Assembly (NCBI RefSeq): GCF_947378715.1
Contig: NZ_CANCLE010000009.1
Coordinates: forward strand, 1 to 42,591
Reading direction: 5' to 3'
DNA: 42,591 nt
Origin: Phenylobacterium aquaticum
GTDB taxonomy: Bacteria; Pseudomonadota; Alphaproteobacteria; Caulobacterales; Caulobacteraceae
Shown here: piece by piece, positions 15,398 to 23,583 of the stretch
Layout: the number at the start of each line of letters is the position of its first letter
Position numbering within the stretch: position 1 is the first letter of the stretch
The notes under the pieces: generated by a model
What the model was told of the DNA's origin: nothing
Database searches by the model: none
Seen by the model: the letters and a program-made list of their open reading frames with translations, nothing else
Program-made: the position numbers and the translations under genes

Positions 15398-17752
15398 ATG
15401 CTGGGCAGTGGCTATCGGACGCTGATCATGGCGGCGGGCCTGGGGTTGGCCGCCTCAAGCGCCTACACGGCCGACGCCGCCGCCGATGCGGCGGATGTGA
15501 CGGTCGAAGCGGTGACGGTGACCGCCCGGCTGCGAGAAGAGGACTCCCAGGCCGTGCCAGGCGCCCTGTCGGTGGTCAGCGAGAAGGCCCTGAGCACCAC
15601 CGCGACCAACAACCTTTCCCAGATCACCGTGATGGTCCCGAGCCTCTATTACAGCTCGCCCAATCCCCGGAACACGGCCTTCACCGTGCGCGGACTGGGC
15701 TCCAGCGTGGTGGCCGTGTCGCAGTCGAACGACGGGCTGGAGCCGGGCGTCGGCTTCTATGTCGATCAGGTCTATCACGGACGCCCGGCGACGGCGGCTT
15801 TCGACTTCCTGGACGTTGAGCGCGTGGAAGTCCTGCGGGGACCGCAGGGGACGGTGTTCGGCAAGAACACCACCGCCGGGGCGATCAATATCTCCACCAA
15901 GCCGCCGAGCTTCACGCCCGAGCTGAGCGCCGAGGCGACCGGTGGGAACCTCGGCTACCGGCAGGGCAAGCTGTCGGTGAGCGGCCCGCTGTTCGGCGAC
16001 GTGGTGGCGGGGCGGCTCTCGGTCGTGGCGACGGCCCGCGACGGGGTCATCCACAATGTCACGACCGGCGTCGACAACAACACTCTCAACAACGCCGCCC
16101 TCCACGGCCAGCTGCTGATCAAGCCCAGCGACACGTTCAGCCTGAGGCTGTCGGCGGACTATAATTCCTTCAACAGCAACTGCTGCACCCAGGTCTATGT
16201 CCGGGTCGGCACGACCTTGAAGCCGGCTGCGCGCCAATATCCCGCCCTGGCGGCCGGCCTGAACTACAAGCCGCCGAGCCTGGATCCCTATGACCGTCTG
16301 ACCGACATCGACGCCGCGCTGAAGGTCGACACCAGCGAGGGCGGGCTGTCGGCCATCGCCGACTGGAAGCTCGGATCGGCCACGGTGACCTCGGTCAGCG
16401 CCTGGCGCTGGTGGGATTGGGACGCCGCCAACGACCGCGACTATACCGGCCTGTCGATCCAGACCCTGCAGCACATCCCCTCGCACCAGGATCAGTACAG
16501 CCAGGAACTGCGGATCGCCTCCAATGGCCGCCAGACCCTGGACTATGTGGCCGGCCTCTACTGGTTCTCACAATCGATCGCCGGGCGGCCGATCACGCAA
16601 TATGGCCCCCTGGCCGCCTATTGGCTGCTGGGTTCACCGCCGGCCATCCCGGGAAATCTGCTGGACGGCTATATGACCGACGGCCAGACGCGGTTCCGCA
16701 GCAACAGCTATGCCGCCTTCGGCGAAGCGACCTGGCGGGTCACCGAGCGGCTCAACCTGACCGGAGGGCTGCGCTACACCTATGAGGACAAGTCGGGACG
16801 GTTCGACTCGACGGTCTCTGGGGGAGCGACCCCGGCGACCACCGCGCTCCTGAACAGCAAGCTCTCGATCCTGCGGCCCCAGTCCTACACGGCGGCCGAC
16901 ACCGACGGCAGCCTGTCAGGCCGGGCGGTCGCGGCCTATGACATCACCGACGGGGTCATGGCCTATGCCAGCTACGCGCGGACCAGCAAGTCCGGCGGGC
17001 TCAACATGTCCGGCCTGCCGCTGAACGCCGCGAACCAGCCCGCCCTGGCCACGGCGGTGATCCGGCCGGAGAAGAACACCACCGTCGAGGTGGGCCTGAA
17101 GAGCGCCCTGTTCGACAAGCGGCTCACCCTGAATGTCGACGCCTTCGAGACCACGGTGCGGGACTTCCAGACCAATGTCGTCGACACCGGTCCGGGCGCG
17201 CTGCGCGGCTATCTGGCCAATATCGACCGGGTCAGGGTCAGGGGCGTGGAACTGGACAGTCAGTTCGTGGCTGGCGAGCATGTGTCGGGCCATGTCTCGG
17301 GCTCCTGGACCGAAGGCAAGTACGTCTCCTACCGCAACGGCCCCTGCCCCCTGGAGCGGATCGGGTCGTCCACCACCGTCTGTGACCTGAGCGGCAAGCC
17401 CTTGTCCGCCCTGCCGCGCTGGGTCTGGTCGGCGGGCGGCGAATACAAGCATGAGGTCCGCCTCGCGGGCCGGGATGGGGAAGCCTATCTGCACCTGGAA
17501 GGCACCAGCCGGACCAAGATCTATGGTGACCCCACGGATTCCATCTACACGGTCATCAAGGGCTATAGCTTGGTCAATGCCAGCCTGGGCTTCCGGTCGC
17601 AAGGCCCGTGGGAGGTCTCGCTCTGGGCCAGGAACCTGTTCGACGCCAACTACCTGCAGAACGTCACCGTCCAGGCCGGAAACTCCGGGCTGGTGGTCGG
17701 AACGCCCAGCGATCCACGCATGATCGGGGCGACGCTGCGGGTGCGGTACTGA
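15398..17752 (+). CDS. TonB-dependent outer-membrane receptor
   Basis: This 784-residue outer-membrane receptor takes up a substrate using the TonB/ExbBD energy system. A signal peptide covers about residues 1-27. A TonB-box-like VEAVTVTARL lies at about 36-45, and the plug domain runs to about 170 (FTVRGLG; VERVEVLRGPQGTVFGKNTTAGAINI). A 22-strand beta-barrel ends in GATLRVRY with the typical aromatic last residue. The plug is of the iron-complex/vitamin type widely expanded in Caulobacterales, where ligands are often aromatic or sugar compounds, so the substrate is open. GGGGG precedes the ATG and a perfect 11+3+11 palindrome lies 22 bases upstream. It is convergent with a TauD-family dioxygenase nine bases away. 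Confidence 0.94.
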   Translation: MLGSGYRTLIMAAGLGLAASSAYTADAAADAADVTVEAVTVTARLREEDSQAVPGALSVVSEKALSTTATNNLSQITVMVPSLYYSSPNPRNTAFTVRGLGSSVVAVSQSNDGLEPGVGFYVDQVYHGRPATAAFDFLDVERVEVLRGPQGTVFGKNTTAGAINISTKPPSFTPELSAEATGGNLGYRQGKLSVSGPLFGDVVAGRLSVVATARDGVIHNVTTGVDNNTLNNAALHGQLLIKPSDTFSLRLSADYNSFNSNCCTQVYVRVGTTLKPAARQYPALAAGLNYKPPSLDPYDRLTDIDAALKVDTSEGGLSAIADWKLGSATVTSVSAWRWWDWDAANDRDYTGLSIQTLQHIPSHQDQYSQELRIASNGRQTLDYVAGLYWFSQSIAGRPITQYGPLAAYWLLGSPPAIPGNLLDGYMTDGQTRFRSNSYAAFGEATWRVTERLNLTGGLRYTYEDKSGRFDSTVSGGATPATTALLNSKLSILRPQSYTAADTDGSLSGRAVAAYDITDGVMAYASYARTSKSGGLNMSGLPLNAANQPALATAVIRPEKNTTVEVGLKSALFDKRLTLNVDAFETTVRDFQTNVVDTGPGALRGYLANIDRVRVRGVELDSQFVAGEHVSGHVSGSWTEGKYVSYRNGPCPLERIGSSTTVCDLSGKPLSALPRWVWSAGGEYKHEVRLAGRDGEAYLHLEGTSRTKIYGDPTDSIYTVIKGYSLVNASLGFRSQGPWEVSLWARNLFDANYLQNVTVQAGNSGLVVGTPSDPRMIGATLRVRY

Positions 17753-17761
17753 GGGGCGGCC

Positions 17762-18634
17762 CTAGACCGGGATCTCGCCAGCCACCGTCGTGCGATGCAT
17801 CAGCCGCAGGTGGCCGTCATAGCCGCCCTCGGCGAAATGGACGGTGCAGCGGTTGTCCCACATCAGGAGCATCTTCGGCCGCCATTTGTGGCGATAGACA
17901 TAGTCCTCGGCCGTCATGTGCTCGAACAGGAAGCTCAGCAGGGCGCGGCTTTCCTTGACCGAGAACCCCTCGATCCCGTGGCTGTAGACCGGGCTGATAT
18001 AGAGCGCCTTGCGGCCGGTGACCGGATGGGTGCGGACCAGGGGGTGGGTCAGGGACTTGTCCGCCTCCTCCGAGACGATGATCCGCATGGTCCGCGCCTC
18101 GGTCTCGCGGGCGAAGACGCCCTTGGTCCCATAGGCGTAGCCGGCCGAATGGACGGCGCGGAGGGGGGCCAGCATTTTCTTCATGCCCGGCGACAGGTCC
18201 TCATAGGCCTGGGCGCAATCGGCGAACAGGGTGTCGCCGCCGACCGGGGGAATGACCTCGGAATGCAGAATGGTGGCGGCGGGCGGCTCGCGCTGGAAGC
18301 TCCAGTCGGAATGCCAGCCAGCCCCGAAATTGGTCGCCTTCTCGTCGGGCTCGCGGCGCAGCTCCAGCACATTGGGGTGGCCGGCCATGGGGGCGATGAA
18401 GGGGTCGACGCCGAAGCGACCGATCTTCAAGGTGAAGGCCTCCAGCTCGTCCAGGCTCAGCGGCTGGTCGGGGAAACTGACCACGCCATGGCGGGCCCAG
18501 GCGGCCTTCAGCTCGCTGAGCACCTCAGGCAGCAGCGGGCGTGACAGATCCACGCCCACGATCTCGGCGCCGAAGCCGGATTCCTGGGGGAAGACCTGAA
18601 TGGTGCGATAGGCGCCGGCGGCCTCTTTCAACAT
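17762..18634 (-). CDS. TauD/TfdA-family 2-oxoglutarate-dependent dioxygenase
   Basis: This 290-residue non-heme iron dioxygenase couples 2-oxoglutarate decarboxylation to substrate hydroxylation. The iron triad is H108 and D110 (GWHSDWSF) and H266 (CTVHFAEG). R277 should bind the 2-oxoglutarate carboxylate, and R281 (LMHRTTV) aligns with the TauD arginine that holds the substrate anion. The family covers taurine, alkylsulfate and phenoxy-acid dioxygenases, and the substrate is not evident. The start at MLKEAAG is preceded by GGGAG; a GTG seven codons upstream is also open. It is convergent with the TonB receptor and divergent from cobS by 97 bases. A role in using the receptor's ligand is an inference from proximity. 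Confidence 0.92.
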   Translation of the reverse strand: MLKEAAGAYRTIQVFPQESGFGAEIVGVDLSRPLLPEVLSELKAAWARHGVVSFPDQPLSLDELEAFTLKIGRFGVDPFIAPMAGHPNVLELRREPDEKATNFGAGWHSDWSFQREPPAATILHSEVIPPVGGDTLFADCAQAYEDLSPGMKKMLAPLRAVHSAGYAYGTKGVFARETEARTMRIIVSEEADKSLTHPLVRTHPVTGRKALYISPVYSHGIEGFSVKESRALLSFLFEHMTAEDYVYRHKWRPKMLLMWDNRCTVHFAEGGYDGHLRLMHRTTVAGEIPV

Positions 18635-18731
18635 GGCGTGTGCTCCCGAGATCACCCCGTGTCGGTTTGGGGCTTTTCCCCATCAAACACCCGTTTGCAT
18701 CGGGCGCGTAACCCTGTAATCGAACCGGATT

Positions 18732-19736
18732 ATGACCTCTCTCGCTGACACTCAAAACGACACGCTGATCTCGCTGGTCCCCGACAAACAGGTTTCCGTT
18801 CGGGAAACCTTCGGGGTGGACGTGGACATGATGGTCCCGGCCTTCAGCGAGCGGGACTCGCACGTGCCGGACTTCGATCCGGCCTACAAGTTCGACCCGG
18901 AGACGACCCGCGCCATCTGCGCCGGCTTCGCCTTCGACCGTCGGGTGATGGTCCAGGGCTATCACGGCACCGGCAAGTCGACCCACATCGAGCAGGTCGC
19001 CGCCCGCCTCAACTGGCCGCTGATCCGCGTGAACCTCGACAGCCACGTGTCGCGGATCGATCTGGTCGGCAAGGACGCCATCGTCCTGAAGGACGGCAAG
19101 CAGATCACCGAATTCCGCGAAGGCATCCTGCCCTGGACCATCCAGCGGCCGATCGCGCTCGTGTTCGACGAATATGACGCCGGCCGTCCGGATGTGATGT
19201 TCGTGATCCAGCGCGTGCTGGAAGCGCAGGGCAAGCTGACCCTGCTGGACCAGAACCGCGTGATCCGGCCCAATCCGTTCTTCCGGCTGTTCTCCACGAC
19301 CAACACCATCGGTCTGGGCGACACCACCGGCCTCTATCACGGCACCCAGCAGATCAACCAAGGTCAGATGGACCGCTGGTCGATCGTCACGACCCTGAAC
19401 TATCTGGCCCATGACGTTGAGGCCGAGATCGTGCTGGCCAAGTCGCCGCACTACGACACGGTCGAGGGCAAGCGCCAGATCGCGGCCATGGTCCGGGTGG
19501 CCGACATGACCCGCAACGCCTTCATGAACGGCGACATCTCCACCGTCATGAGCCCGCGGACCGTGATCACCTGGGCCCAGAACGCCGAGATCTTCGGCGG
19601 CGATATCGCGCTGGCCTTCCGCATGACCTTCCTGAACAAGTGCGACGAGCTGGAGCGCGGCACCGTCGCCGAGTTCTTCCAGCGCGCCTTCGGCCAGGAC
19701 CTGCCGGAAAGCACCGCCCGCGTTAAGGTCGCCTGA
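18732..19736 (+). CDS. cobS: Cobaltochelatase CobS subunit (AAA+ ATPase)
   Basis: CobS is the AAA+ ATPase subunit of the aerobic cobaltochelatase CobNST, which inserts cobalt into hydrogenobyrinate diamide. The 334 residues have Walker A GYHGTGKST at 76-84, Walker B LVFDEYDA at 143-150 with D146-E147, a sensor region FSTTNTIGLGD and the MSPRTVITWAQN segment. Length and N-terminus fit the family (MoxR-related). CobS works in a ring with CobT, found 3.8 kb downstream. CobN is not in this window, so a chelatase role is inferred from family identity alone. The upstream gap is only 97 bases and holds no cobalamin riboswitch. Confidence 0.95.
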   Translation: MTSLADTQNDTLISLVPDKQVSVRETFGVDVDMMVPAFSERDSHVPDFDPAYKFDPETTRAICAGFAFDRRVMVQGYHGTGKSTHIEQVAARLNWPLIRVNLDSHVSRIDLVGKDAIVLKDGKQITEFREGILPWTIQRPIALVFDEYDAGRPDVMFVIQRVLEAQGKLTLLDQNRVIRPNPFFRLFSTTNTIGLGDTTGLYHGTQQINQGQMDRWSIVTTLNYLAHDVEAEIVLAKSPHYDTVEGKRQIAAMVRVADMTRNAFMNGDISTVMSPRTVITWAQNAEIFGGDIALAFRMTFLNKCDELERGTVAEFFQRAFGQDLPESTARVKVA

Positions 19737-19748
19737 CGACCGAAATTC

Positions 19749-19780
19749 AGCCCCTGAACGCCTGATGGCGGTCAGGGGCT
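19749..19780 (+). terminator. Hairpin just downstream of cobS
   Basis: Nine-base arms AGCCCCTGA (19749-19757) and TCAGGGGCT (19772-19780) enclose a 14-base loop, 12 bases after the cobS stop. No T-run follows, so it may stabilise the RNA or terminate weakly. The rest of the gap to 19901 shows no further structure I can name. Confidence 0.35.
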
Positions 19781-19901
19781 CGAATACGCCCCTGAATTGT
19801 CCCCAGATTGAGGACAACGACCACGGGTCGCGGGGGCTGTTTACCGTTTCCTATCAATCCTCCCCCGCAACTGGGCGCAGTTCAGTTCGCTTGGGACACC
19901 C

Positions 19902-22016
19902 ATGACCTCGAGTCTGCCCCACAGCCAGGCCGCGGTAAGACGGATCATCGCCCTGGCGGTGTTGATCCTGGCCGTCGTCATGGCCGGCGGCGTCGGGCTG
20001 ATGACCTATACGGCCGTCTCCACCGACCAGGCCCAAGCCTCCGAGGAACGCGACCTGGTTTCGCGCCGCCTCGACAACCTGCTTGAGCAGATGGTCCAGC
20101 AGACGACCTCGGTCAGTGTCTGGGACGAGGCCTATGACCGGCTGGCGGCCGGCCAGCTGGACCCCGCCTGGGCCGACATCTATGTCGGCGGCTACTACGC
20201 CAAGGACCTCAAGCACGATCTGAGCCTGATCCTCGATGGGCGCGACCAGACCCTCTATGCCTGGAAGGGGCTGGCCCGATCCACCGGCGCCGACACCGAC
20301 GCGTTCCGCCACGAACTGCAGCCGCTGATCGCCCAACTGCGTGAGCAGGAGGCGGTCAATCTGCGCCTGTCGCGGCTGAACCCGCCCGGCGGCCTGGGCC
20401 AGGCGATCTCCGGCAGCGGCGTGGTCGTCGCCCAGGGCCGCTACTATCTGGTCGCCGCCGCCACCATCCTGCCCGAGGGCGTCCGGACCCATCGCGCCGC
20501 CGGACCGGACCGACTGCTGGTCACGGCGCGGGAGATCAACGCCCCCCTGCTCCAGGACCTCAACGACGATCTGCACATCCAGGACGCTCACCTGGCGCCC
20601 AACGCGGGCGAGGCCAAGGGCGCGCGGTCTCAGATCGTCGATGTCAACGGCTTCGCGGTGGCCGACGTGGCCTGGACGCCGAAGCGGCCCGGCCGCGCCG
20701 TGCTGAAGCGGGCCGCCCCGCTGTTCATCGTGGTGCTGGGCACCCTGCTGATGGCGGGCCTGGCGCTCGCCGCCCGCATCCGCGCCATCCTGCGGGAGAT
20801 GGCGGCCGGCGACGGGGCGCTCGAACGCACCATGAGCGAGCTGGTCCGGGCGCGCGACCAGGCCGCCGCCGCCAGCGTCGCCAAGTCCCAGTTCCTGGCC
20901 AATATGAGCCACGAGATCCGCACGCCGCTGAACGGCATCCTCGGCATGACCCAGGTGATGAACCGAGAGGATCTCAGCAGCGCCCAGCGCGATCGGCTGA
21001 ACGTCATCACCAATTCCGGCCATACCCTGCTGGCCGTGCTGAACGACGTGCTGGACATTTCCAAGATCGAGGCCGGCCGCCTGGATATCGACAACCACGA
21101 GTTCGACCTGGGCGAAGCCGTCGAGTCCAGCTGCGCGACCTTCTCCAGCCTGGCCGCCCAGAAGGGCGTCGAGCTGCGGCTGGAGATCGAGGACAAGGCC
21201 CATGGCGTTTGGTGGGGCGATGGGGCGCGGCTTCGCCAGATCCTGGCCAATCTGGTCTCCAACGCCGTGAAGTTCACCGCCTCGGGCGCCGTGACCGTGA
21301 CAGTCGCCACAACGCTGGCGGGCCTGCGCTTCACGGTGCGCGACAGCGGCATCGGCATTCCCGAGGACCGACTGAGCGATCTGTTCCAGAAATTCAGCCA
21401 GGTCGACGCCTCCACCACCCGCCGGTTCGGCGGCACCGGGCTGGGCCTGGCGATCAGCAAGGAGCTGACCGAGCTGATGGGCGGGCGGATGTGGGTGGAG
21501 AGCCGGGTCGGCCAGGGCTCGACCTTCAGCTTCGACCTGCCCCTGGAGCGCCGCGCCGACCGCCGCGACGCCGCCCTGCCCGTCCAGGCGACCACCACCC
21601 AGACCGGGACGGCGCGCATCCTGGCGGCAGAGGACAATCCGACCAACCAACTGATCCTGAAGTCGCTGCTGGAGCCCTTCGGCGTCGACCTGACCCTGGT
21701 TGGCGACGGCCGCGAGGCCGTCGAGGCCTGGCGGATCGGCGGCTATGACCTTATCCTGATGGACGTGCAGATGCCGGAGATGAACGGCGTCGAGGCCACG
21801 GCCGAGATCCGCGCCCAGGAGGCCCAGAGCGGTCGCCGGCCCATCCCGATCCTGGCGCTGTCGGCCAATGTCATGCGCCACCAGGTCGAGGAATATCTGG
21901 CCGCCGGCATGACCGGCTTCGTGCCCAAGCCGATCGAGGCCGCCAAGCTGTTCGAGGCCATAGACGTGGCTCTGGCCGAAGCCGATCTGGACGATGCGGA
22001 AGCGGCGGCGGCCTGA
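19902..22016 (+). CDS. CHASE4 hybrid sensor histidine kinase / response regulator
   Basis: This is a 704-residue inner-membrane hybrid kinase. TM1 covers about residues 14-36. A periplasmic CHASE4-like sensor follows (about 40-265; VWDEAYDRLAAGQ, then AWADIYVGGYY), and TM2 covers about 272-292. The HisKA domain has phospho-accepting H337 (NMSHEIRTPLNGILG). The HATPase_c domain has N, D-x-G and G boxes (NLVSNAVKF, VRDSGIGIP, FGGTGLGLAISKEL). A C-terminal receiver (about 570-690) has E-D near 575 (AAEDNPTN), D621 (LMDVQMPEMNG) and K in VPKPIEAAKL. No separate regulator or phosphotransfer protein is adjacent. The ligand and output are unknown. It sits between cobS and cobT, which are usually neighbours. 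Confidence 0.94.
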   Translation: MTSSLPHSQAAVRRIIALAVLILAVVMAGGVGLMTYTAVSTDQAQASEERDLVSRRLDNLLEQMVQQTTSVSVWDEAYDRLAAGQLDPAWADIYVGGYYAKDLKHDLSLILDGRDQTLYAWKGLARSTGADTDAFRHELQPLIAQLREQEAVNLRLSRLNPPGGLGQAISGSGVVVAQGRYYLVAAATILPEGVRTHRAAGPDRLLVTAREINAPLLQDLNDDLHIQDAHLAPNAGEAKGARSQIVDVNGFAVADVAWTPKRPGRAVLKRAAPLFIVVLGTLLMAGLALAARIRAILREMAAGDGALERTMSELVRARDQAAAASVAKSQFLANMSHEIRTPLNGILGMTQVMNREDLSSAQRDRLNVITNSGHTLLAVLNDVLDISKIEAGRLDIDNHEFDLGEAVESSCATFSSLAAQKGVELRLEIEDKAHGVWWGDGARLRQILANLVSNAVKFTASGAVTVTVATTLAGLRFTVRDSGIGIPEDRLSDLFQKFSQVDASTTRRFGGTGLGLAISKELTELMGGRMWVESRVGQGSTFSFDLPLERRADRRDAALPVQATTTQTGTARILAAEDNPTNQLILKSLLEPFGVDLTLVGDGREAVEAWRIGGYDLILMDVQMPEMNGVEATAEIRAQEAQSGRRPIPILALSANVMRHQVEEYLAAGMTGFVPKPIEAAKLFEAIDVALAEADLDDAEAAAA

Positions 22017-22037
22017 CCGGCCGGGCGCCCAGGCCCG

Positions 22038-23162
22038 TCAGGCGGGCAGTTCCAGCAGGGCGCGCGCGCGTCCGCCAAAGGCGCTGGCCGCGAAGGCCGA
22101 CACGCCGGGACCGCTGATGAAGGGAATCTGCAGGGTCGCGGCCGCCTGGATCTCCTGCGGTGCGCGCAGGTTGGTGAGGGCCGTCCAGAGCCGCCGCTCG
22201 CGCCAGGCTGCGCGGCCGGTCAGCCAGCGACTGACCACGCCCTGCCGTTGGGCGGCGTCGCCGTCCGGCAGCACCAGGGTCGCGCTGGAAAAGGCGCCCT
22301 CTTTCACATTCGCGACGGGAAAGTCGGGGTCGGTGATCCGCAGATCGATATAGGCGAAGGCGCCGGCGAGGGTCGCGGAGACCCATTGCAGGGCGCGGCC
22401 CGTGACGTTCGAGGGCAGGCCATAGACATTGGCCGCCGCCTGGTTTCTCCGGTCCGCCGGCATGGCGCCCAGGAGCTTGGCGTAGGATGGACCGGTCGCC
22501 TGGTCGGTCAGGCCCGCATAGGACAGCGGAAAGAACAACACCCCGACATGGCCGGGCGTGGTCAGCATGCGAAGCCCTTCGGCGAGACAGGCCAGGTCAA
22601 AGGCCGCCGCCTGGTCCGGCGCGGGCATGGTCGCGGCCCCGCCCACCAGGCTGTGCACGCCGCCGCCGAACGTCCGCCCCAGCACATCGCCGATGAAGCC
22701 CCGGCGATCGAGGGAATAGACCCCGGCGAAGGACGCCGTCGCCGGCAGAGAGGCCAAGGCCGTGGGCGCGCTGGTGTGAGGAGAAATGTCGGTCACCTGA
22801 GTTAGCCGGCCGCCCGGAGGCAGTCTGGAAGGGTCGCGCAGGCCAGACGCCAGCGCCTGATCGTCCAAGGCGGCGAAGGCCTGAACCGCCGCCATGGCGC
22901 CTTCGAACAGCAGTAGAGAGGGTCCGGCGCCCTGGCCGGAGGCAAGGCTGCGCTGCAGGGCCGAGGCCGACACCGCCAGGGGCGCGACGTCGATGCGAGA
23001 CGCGCCTGGATCGGTGAGCAGGAAGGCGCAGGCGGTCATTTGGGCGAAGCGGCGCGGGGGCGACCAGTTCTTCGCCAGAAAGCCGTCTATGACCTGGGCC
23101 AGGCGCTGCTGAGAGGCCCCGGGCACGACGCCGAAAATGCGCAGACAGCCGGCCGGTATCAA
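22038..23162 (-). CDS. Conserved-looking protein of unknown function, TTG start
   Basis: I do not recognise a family with confidence. The 374-residue product has no signal peptide or membrane helix. Codon use matches its neighbours. The start is TTG, supported by GAGGGGG nine bases upstream and by sensible protein sequence before the first internal ATG (residue 42). The C-terminal part (EIQAAATLQIPFISGPGVS) faintly resembles the last strand and loop of EAL-type barrels, where a GP or QG motif closes the fold. However, no catalytic EAL, DD or K residues are visible, so any such link would be to a degenerate, non-enzymatic form. It is convergent with the hybrid kinase, 21 bases apart. Confidence 0.75.
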   Translation of the reverse strand: MIPAGCLRIFGVVPGASQQRLAQVIDGFLAKNWSPPRRFAQMTACAFLLTDPGASRIDVAPLAVSASALQRSLASGQGAGPSLLLFEGAMAAVQAFAALDDQALASGLRDPSRLPPGGRLTQVTDISPHTSAPTALASLPATASFAGVYSLDRRGFIGDVLGRTFGGGVHSLVGGAATMPAPDQAAAFDLACLAEGLRMLTTPGHVGVLFFPLSYAGLTDQATGPSYAKLLGAMPADRRNQAAANVYGLPSNVTGRALQWVSATLAGAFAYIDLRITDPDFPVANVKEGAFSSATLVLPDGDAAQRQGVVSRWLTGRAAWRERRLWTALTNLRAPQEIQAAATLQIPFISGPGVSAFAASAFGGRARALLELPA

Positions 23163-23228
23163 CTTTTAATCCCCCTCGCGACAGCCACTACTCGGACGCG
23201 AGTGAAGAGCCCTGATGGTAAACAAAGC

Positions 23229-23275
23229 GTCTCGCCCATGGCGTGTATCCTGCGGCGTTGCGCCACAGGCGAGAC
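23229..23275 (-). terminator. Branched hairpin downstream of the DUF1328 gene
   Basis: Outer arms GTCTCGCC (23229-23236) and GGCGAGAC (23268-23275) enclose an inner GGCG-CAA-CGCC hairpin. On the minus strand it lies 13 bases after the DUF1328 stop and is followed by GCTTTGTTT. This may be a terminator with a branched stem or a small structured RNA element. Confidence 0.4.
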
Positions 23276-23288
23276 TGCCTATGCAGGC

Positions 23289-23468
23289 CTAGCCGCCGGC
23301 GATCTTCTTGCCGACGAAGGCGCCCAGCGCCAGGAACAGCACGAAGCCCGCGACACAGACGAAGAACAGCAGCTTGGCGATGCCCGCGGCGGCGCCGGCG
23401 ACGCCGGTGAAGCCGAGGCCGCCGGCCAGCAGCGCGATGACGGCGAAGATGAGCACCCATTTCAGCAT
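23289..23468 (-). CDS. DUF1328 small membrane protein (YtjA-like)
   Basis: This 59-residue protein has two hydrophobic helices, residues 3-20 (KWVLIFAVIALLAGGLGF) and about 27-52 (GIAKLLFFVCVAGFVLFLALGAFVG), with the family's GFTGVAGAAAGIAK turn and a terminal GKKIAGG. It belongs to the DUF1328 inner-membrane family, whose biochemical role is unknown and whose members are often stress-induced. The start was chosen at MLKWVL; the longer open frame upstream has no family similarity. An EcfG-type promoter 40 bases upstream supports general stress control. It is divergent from cobT, with 115 bases between starts. Confidence 0.92.
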   Translation of the reverse strand: MLKWVLIFAVIALLAGGLGFTGVAGAAAGIAKLLFFVCVAGFVLFLALGAFVGKKIAGG

Positions 23469-23507
23469 GTCGAAATCCAATCCGATCTGGTGATGTCCGG
23501 ACCAGAG

Positions 23508-23533
23508 AACGTGCGCAATCGGGTCCGCGTTCC
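23508..23533 (-). promoter_or_regulatory. EcfG (SigT)-type promoter for the DUF1328 gene
   Basis: Read on the minus strand: GGAAC (23533-23529), 17 bases, then CGTT (23511-23508). This is the general stress consensus with the longer permitted spacer. It ends 40 bases before the DUF1328 start codon, a distance like that in front of the MrrA-like gene. Confidence 0.8.
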
Positions 23534-23583
23534 TGCACGCGGCGCTTCCCTCCCCTCGCCTGGGCGCGCTATGGAAAAGGACC

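Noticed and set aside
18635..18731. Possible cobalamin riboswitch upstream of cobS
   Set aside because: The gap is only 97 bases and lacks the conserved B12-box. The hairpin GTTTGGGG / CCCC-AT-CAAAC at 18665-18688 is too small.
19854..21881. Very long open frame antisense to the hybrid kinase (about 675 codons)
   Set aside because: It mirrors the kinase on the opposite strand in a GC-rich genome, its protein has no recognisable motif, and the kinase domains on the plus strand are complete.
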